From: Alitta virens
Lineage: Eukaryota; Annelida; Polychaeta; Phyllodocida; Nereididae
Direction of reading: 5' to 3'
NCBI GenBank assembly: GCA_932294295.1
Contig: OW028574.1
Location: 13,960,215-14,024,214 of the forward strand
DNA: 64,000 bases
The notes under the pieces: generated by a model
What the model was told of the DNA's origin: nothing
Databases searched by the model: none
What the model saw: only the letters and a program-made list of their open reading frames with translations
Made by a program: the position numbers and the translations under genes
Part shown: positions 60,943 to 64,000 of the stretch, in pieces
Position numbering within the stretch: the stretch's first letter is position 1
Layout: the number at the start of each line of letters is the position of its first letter

Positions 60943-63900
60943 GTAATCCAATTTTTGTGTGCGCCTTTTGACGTTTGCATAATCACAACTTTGTTGTTTA
61001 ATCTTTTCTTCACGAGCTGACACTTCTCCGAAATTGTCATCTTCTACGACTAGTTGAGGCAATTTTGTCTTCCCCTCTCTTCCCATGGACAGATATCTGG
61101 GACTGAATCCAGTTGTGGGATGAGGGGTACTTCGGTAATTGCCTAGCAATTTGTACATTTCCCGTTTCCAGCAGTTACCACTAACATGTGCAGTCTGTGC
61201 GGTTTTCTTGAGAGTTCTCATGAATGTTTCAGCAAGACCATTTGCTTCAGGCCACAACGGTGTGACACGGTGGTGCTTGATTCCTTTCTCCATGCAGAAA
61301 ACTTGAAAAGCCGCACTCTGGAATGGTGGGCCATTATCACTTTTGATTCTGTTAGGTAATCCGTGTGTTGCAAAAATCTTTTCCAAGGCTGGAAAGGTGT
61401 TGATTGCACTGGTGCTATTCACAAATTCTACTTCTGGATATCTCGAATAATCATCTATAAGTACTAGTAAGAGAGATCCATCTGGAAAAGGTCCACAGAA
61501 GTCCACTGATGTCTCGATCCATGGTCCTGGTGGTGTGGATGACATTTGAAGTGGTTCACGCATTTTCTTGTCGTTTACCGCTTGGCAAGGTAAACACTGT
61601 GATATCATTTTCTCAACCATTTTATCTATCCCAGGGAACCAAATCTTGGATCGCAGTAGTTGTTTTGTTCTCACAATTCCGGAATGTCCTTCGTGGCTAA
61701 TATCTATGGCGCGTTGCCACATGGATTTGGGTAACACAATGCGATTGTCTCGGAATACTAGTTGTTCTATGACACTGAGCTCCTGGAACACATTCCTGTA
61801 ATCCATTGTGGATTTGTTATGCTTACATGCCTTGTAATCACTTGATACGATCATTGGAATAAGAGTTTGCAACGTTGTATCTTCAGCAGTAGCCTGCTGA
61901 ATTTCGGATAGTGAAATAGCTTTCGGAACAGTGTCTTTAATAAGTGCACAAATTGTTTCTTCGCGATTCTTGCTGGTACGAATGTCTTTGTTGCAAGTTG
62001 GAATTGGGTGTCTTGAAAGGTAATCTGCTCCGTTTTCCTTTCCGGGGCGATACGTCAATGAAAACGAGAACTGTTGTAGGTAGGTGAGCCACCGTTCAAT
62101 ACGCATAGGTGGTCTGCTGCTTGGGTTTTGGAACATCGGTAACAGTGGTGCATGGTCTGTTTCAACAATGAATTTGGTTCCAATAAGATATAGATAACAT
62201 CTTTCACAACCCCATCTGACAGCAAGGGCTTCACGTTCAGTTTGTGAGTATCTGGTTTCCACGTCTGTGAGACTTCTGCTTGCACAAAACACTGGTTGCC
62301 ATTGTCCTGCCTTTAATTGTAATAGAATGAGGCCGAGACCGTGTGGTCCTGCATCGACCTGTAGTTTCGTGGGTAAGTTTGTCTCGAAATAACCAAGCAC
62401 GGAATCATCAGACAACGACATTTTAAGCTGGTTGAACGCATCTTGCTCTGGTGTCCCCCATTTCCACTGTGTGTTCTTGTGTGTTAAAGCGCGAAGAGGT
62501 GTGGTAATTTGTGAAAAGTTCTTAATGAATGCAGCCGAATACTGTGCCATTCCCAACAGCGATTTAACTTCCGATGCTGACTTGGGAGCTAGCATATTTT
62601 GCAATGCTACAACACGACTTGGTGATGGCTGAATGCCATTTCGACTGAACTTGAATCCAAAGAACTCAATCTCTGGCATTGAAAGTTTGCATTTCTTGGG
62701 ATTAAATGTGAGACCACATTCAACGAATCGCTTCAAAAGTGACTCTAGTGCTTCATCATGTTCTTGTTGTGATTCGCCGAAGCAGATGAAATCATCTCTG
62801 ATGTGTATGACATTCTTGAGGTCTCCAATGGTATCATCCATGGCTTTATCGAACACATCTTGGGCTGACACGGTTCCATAGTTCAGTCTTTTGTACCGCA
62901 TCTTCCCATGCACTCCATGAAATGTAGTTAAGTGTCGACTGTTGGGTTCCAGCCGCAACTGGTGATACCCTTCATTCATGTCTAACACACTAAACACTGT
63001 TGCGCCGTTCAGTCTGATTTTGATGTCCTCAACTGTTAACGGTTCCACTACTGGTCGTTTGATAGCTGTGTTTGGGACTCTCATGTCAGAGCAATACCTG
63101 ATTTTCTCTGATTTTGGTTTTGGCACAATCACCGGGTTAGAACACCACGTTGTTGGGGTATTCTCCGGTACTCTCTCCAGTACCCCTAATTCTATTAGCC
63201 TTTCTTCCTCTTGGGCAGCTTTCTGTTCTAGGTGGTATGGTATTTTCCTCCGTTTGTGTGCAACCGGTTCAACACTGTCATCTACGATTAGCTCTGCTGT
63301 CGTTTTGTTGTGACATCCAAGACCTTCGAATGCCGTACGATACTTGCATTTCATGTTTTCAATGTTGCCAGCGATCTTGCGCACAATCGTAATGAGCCCT
63401 AACTGGGAGCTTGTTTCCATGGACAACAGTGGGTGTCCTGCGATTGGTCCTTCCGCAACAAGAATTTTGGCGTTAACTGTTTTCCCTGTTGTTACACTGG
63501 AAATTACTGCGTTGAATTCTCCCGCCAGAGGGATTGGTTCATTTTGAGCATATGCATACACCTTGGTGCTTGTTGCACGTAACTCCACACTTGACATTTT
63601 TTGGATCGAGTTAAAATGCTTGACACTCATGACGTTTGCCGAGGCGCCTGAATCAACATGGGCTTTTCCTTTGACCCCATTGATTGTGATGGCAACTACA
63701 TTGGCTTCCTTGAGCTTACAGTTTATACTGAATGCATATTCATCGTCAGATTCTGAGTCTTGTGACCGTGACACGCTATACGCCTTCCTGGACTTGAAAC
63801 GAAATTCTTTCTTCCCATCTTGTTTGGTATTCTTGTCTGTGAAACGTGTTTTTTGTATCTTTCGAGGCTTGATACATGCCGCTGCGAAATGTCCACGTTT

Positions 63901-64000
63901 CCCACATAACAGACATGTTTTCCCTGATGCTGGGCAGTGTGCGCGTCCTCCTGCATGTGTCCCTGCGCAATATTGACATGATATATTAGTTGTTCCCTCC
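60943..64000 (-). CDS. Gag-Pol polyprotein of the gypsy element (5' open at window edge)
   Basis: One frame is open from the right edge to a TAA at 60940-60942. Two Cys/His knuckles come first (CQYC...H...C and the canonical CLLCGKRGHFAAAC). Protease follows with HVDSGASANVM. Reverse transcriptase has FSVLDMNEGYHQLRL and the active-site block NVIHIRDDFICFG, where the two aspartates are kept but the usual aromatic residue is His. RNase H has LQVDAGPHGLG and VETDHAPLL. Integrase has the His-His-Cys-Cys finger (HEGHSG ... CLPCQ) and a DD35E triad (SVDFCGPF, KSDNGPPF, EANGLAETF). Gag and Pol share one frame here with no shift between knuckles and protease. About 1019 codons are visible. The long open frame implies recent insertion. 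Confidence 0.95.

Larger units (their letters stand above)
59719..64000 (-). mobile_element. gypsy/Ty3 LTR retrotransposon, 5' end off the window
   Basis: Domain order on the minus strand is Gag zinc knuckles, protease, reverse transcriptase, RNase H, integrase, C-terminal module, untranslated DNA (59917-60498), polypurine tract and LTR. Integrase after RNase H is the gypsy/Ty3 order. No envelope-like frame is seen in the 580 bases between pol and the tract. Confidence 0.92.

Noticed and set aside
62978..63976. Several plus-strand frames over the gypsy element
   Set aside because: They are antisense to the intact Gag-Pol frame and have no features of their own.

Overview
The window is from an invertebrate animal nuclear genome. 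It is AT-rich, carries spliced genes with GT-AG introns of a few hundred bases to about 2.8 kb, and is dense in microsatellites, poly-C/poly-G tracts, tRNA-derived SINEs, fold-back MITEs and remains of mariner, L2-like and gypsy elements. A RADIL-type gene with RA, FHA-like, dilute and PDZ domains beside a long cadherin suggests a marine invertebrate, possibly a non-vertebrate deuterostome. Species cannot be fixed by eye.

Layout. 1-10618: no gene I can support; CAG runs, SINE-like pieces and a dispersed repeat pair. 10619-17846 (+): the last seven exons (333 codons) of a gene I do not recognise, built from three copies of one module and ending in a CAAX-like C-R-V-M. 17847-24570: 3' flank and intergenic DNA with two MITEs. 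24571-37235 (-): 20 exons of a single-pass cadherin (1315 residues in phase, about ten cadherin repeats, one membrane helix, about 124-residue tail), lacking its 5' end. 37236-43975: an L2-like reverse transcriptase fossil, a MITE, a decayed and inverted copy of the first recognised cadherin exon, and a possible signal-peptide exon on the wrong strand. 43976-55497 (-): a complete 12-exon RADIL orthologue (1152 residues), with a 25-bp minisatellite and a triplicated 513-bp block in its introns. 55498-57814: intergenic. 57815-59025: a 1.2-kb mariner with intact ends and a frameshifted transposase. About 59719 to the right edge (-): a gypsy/Ty3 LTR retrotransposon with one long Gag-Pol frame broken by a single stop; its 5' end is off the window.

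All three host gene models were assembled by hand from splice sites, and every exon-exon junction keeps phase. The cadherin and RADIL lie on the same strand, RADIL upstream. Both would act at cell adhesions (an adhesion receptor and a Rap/Ras effector), but nothing in the sequence shows that they are functionally linked.
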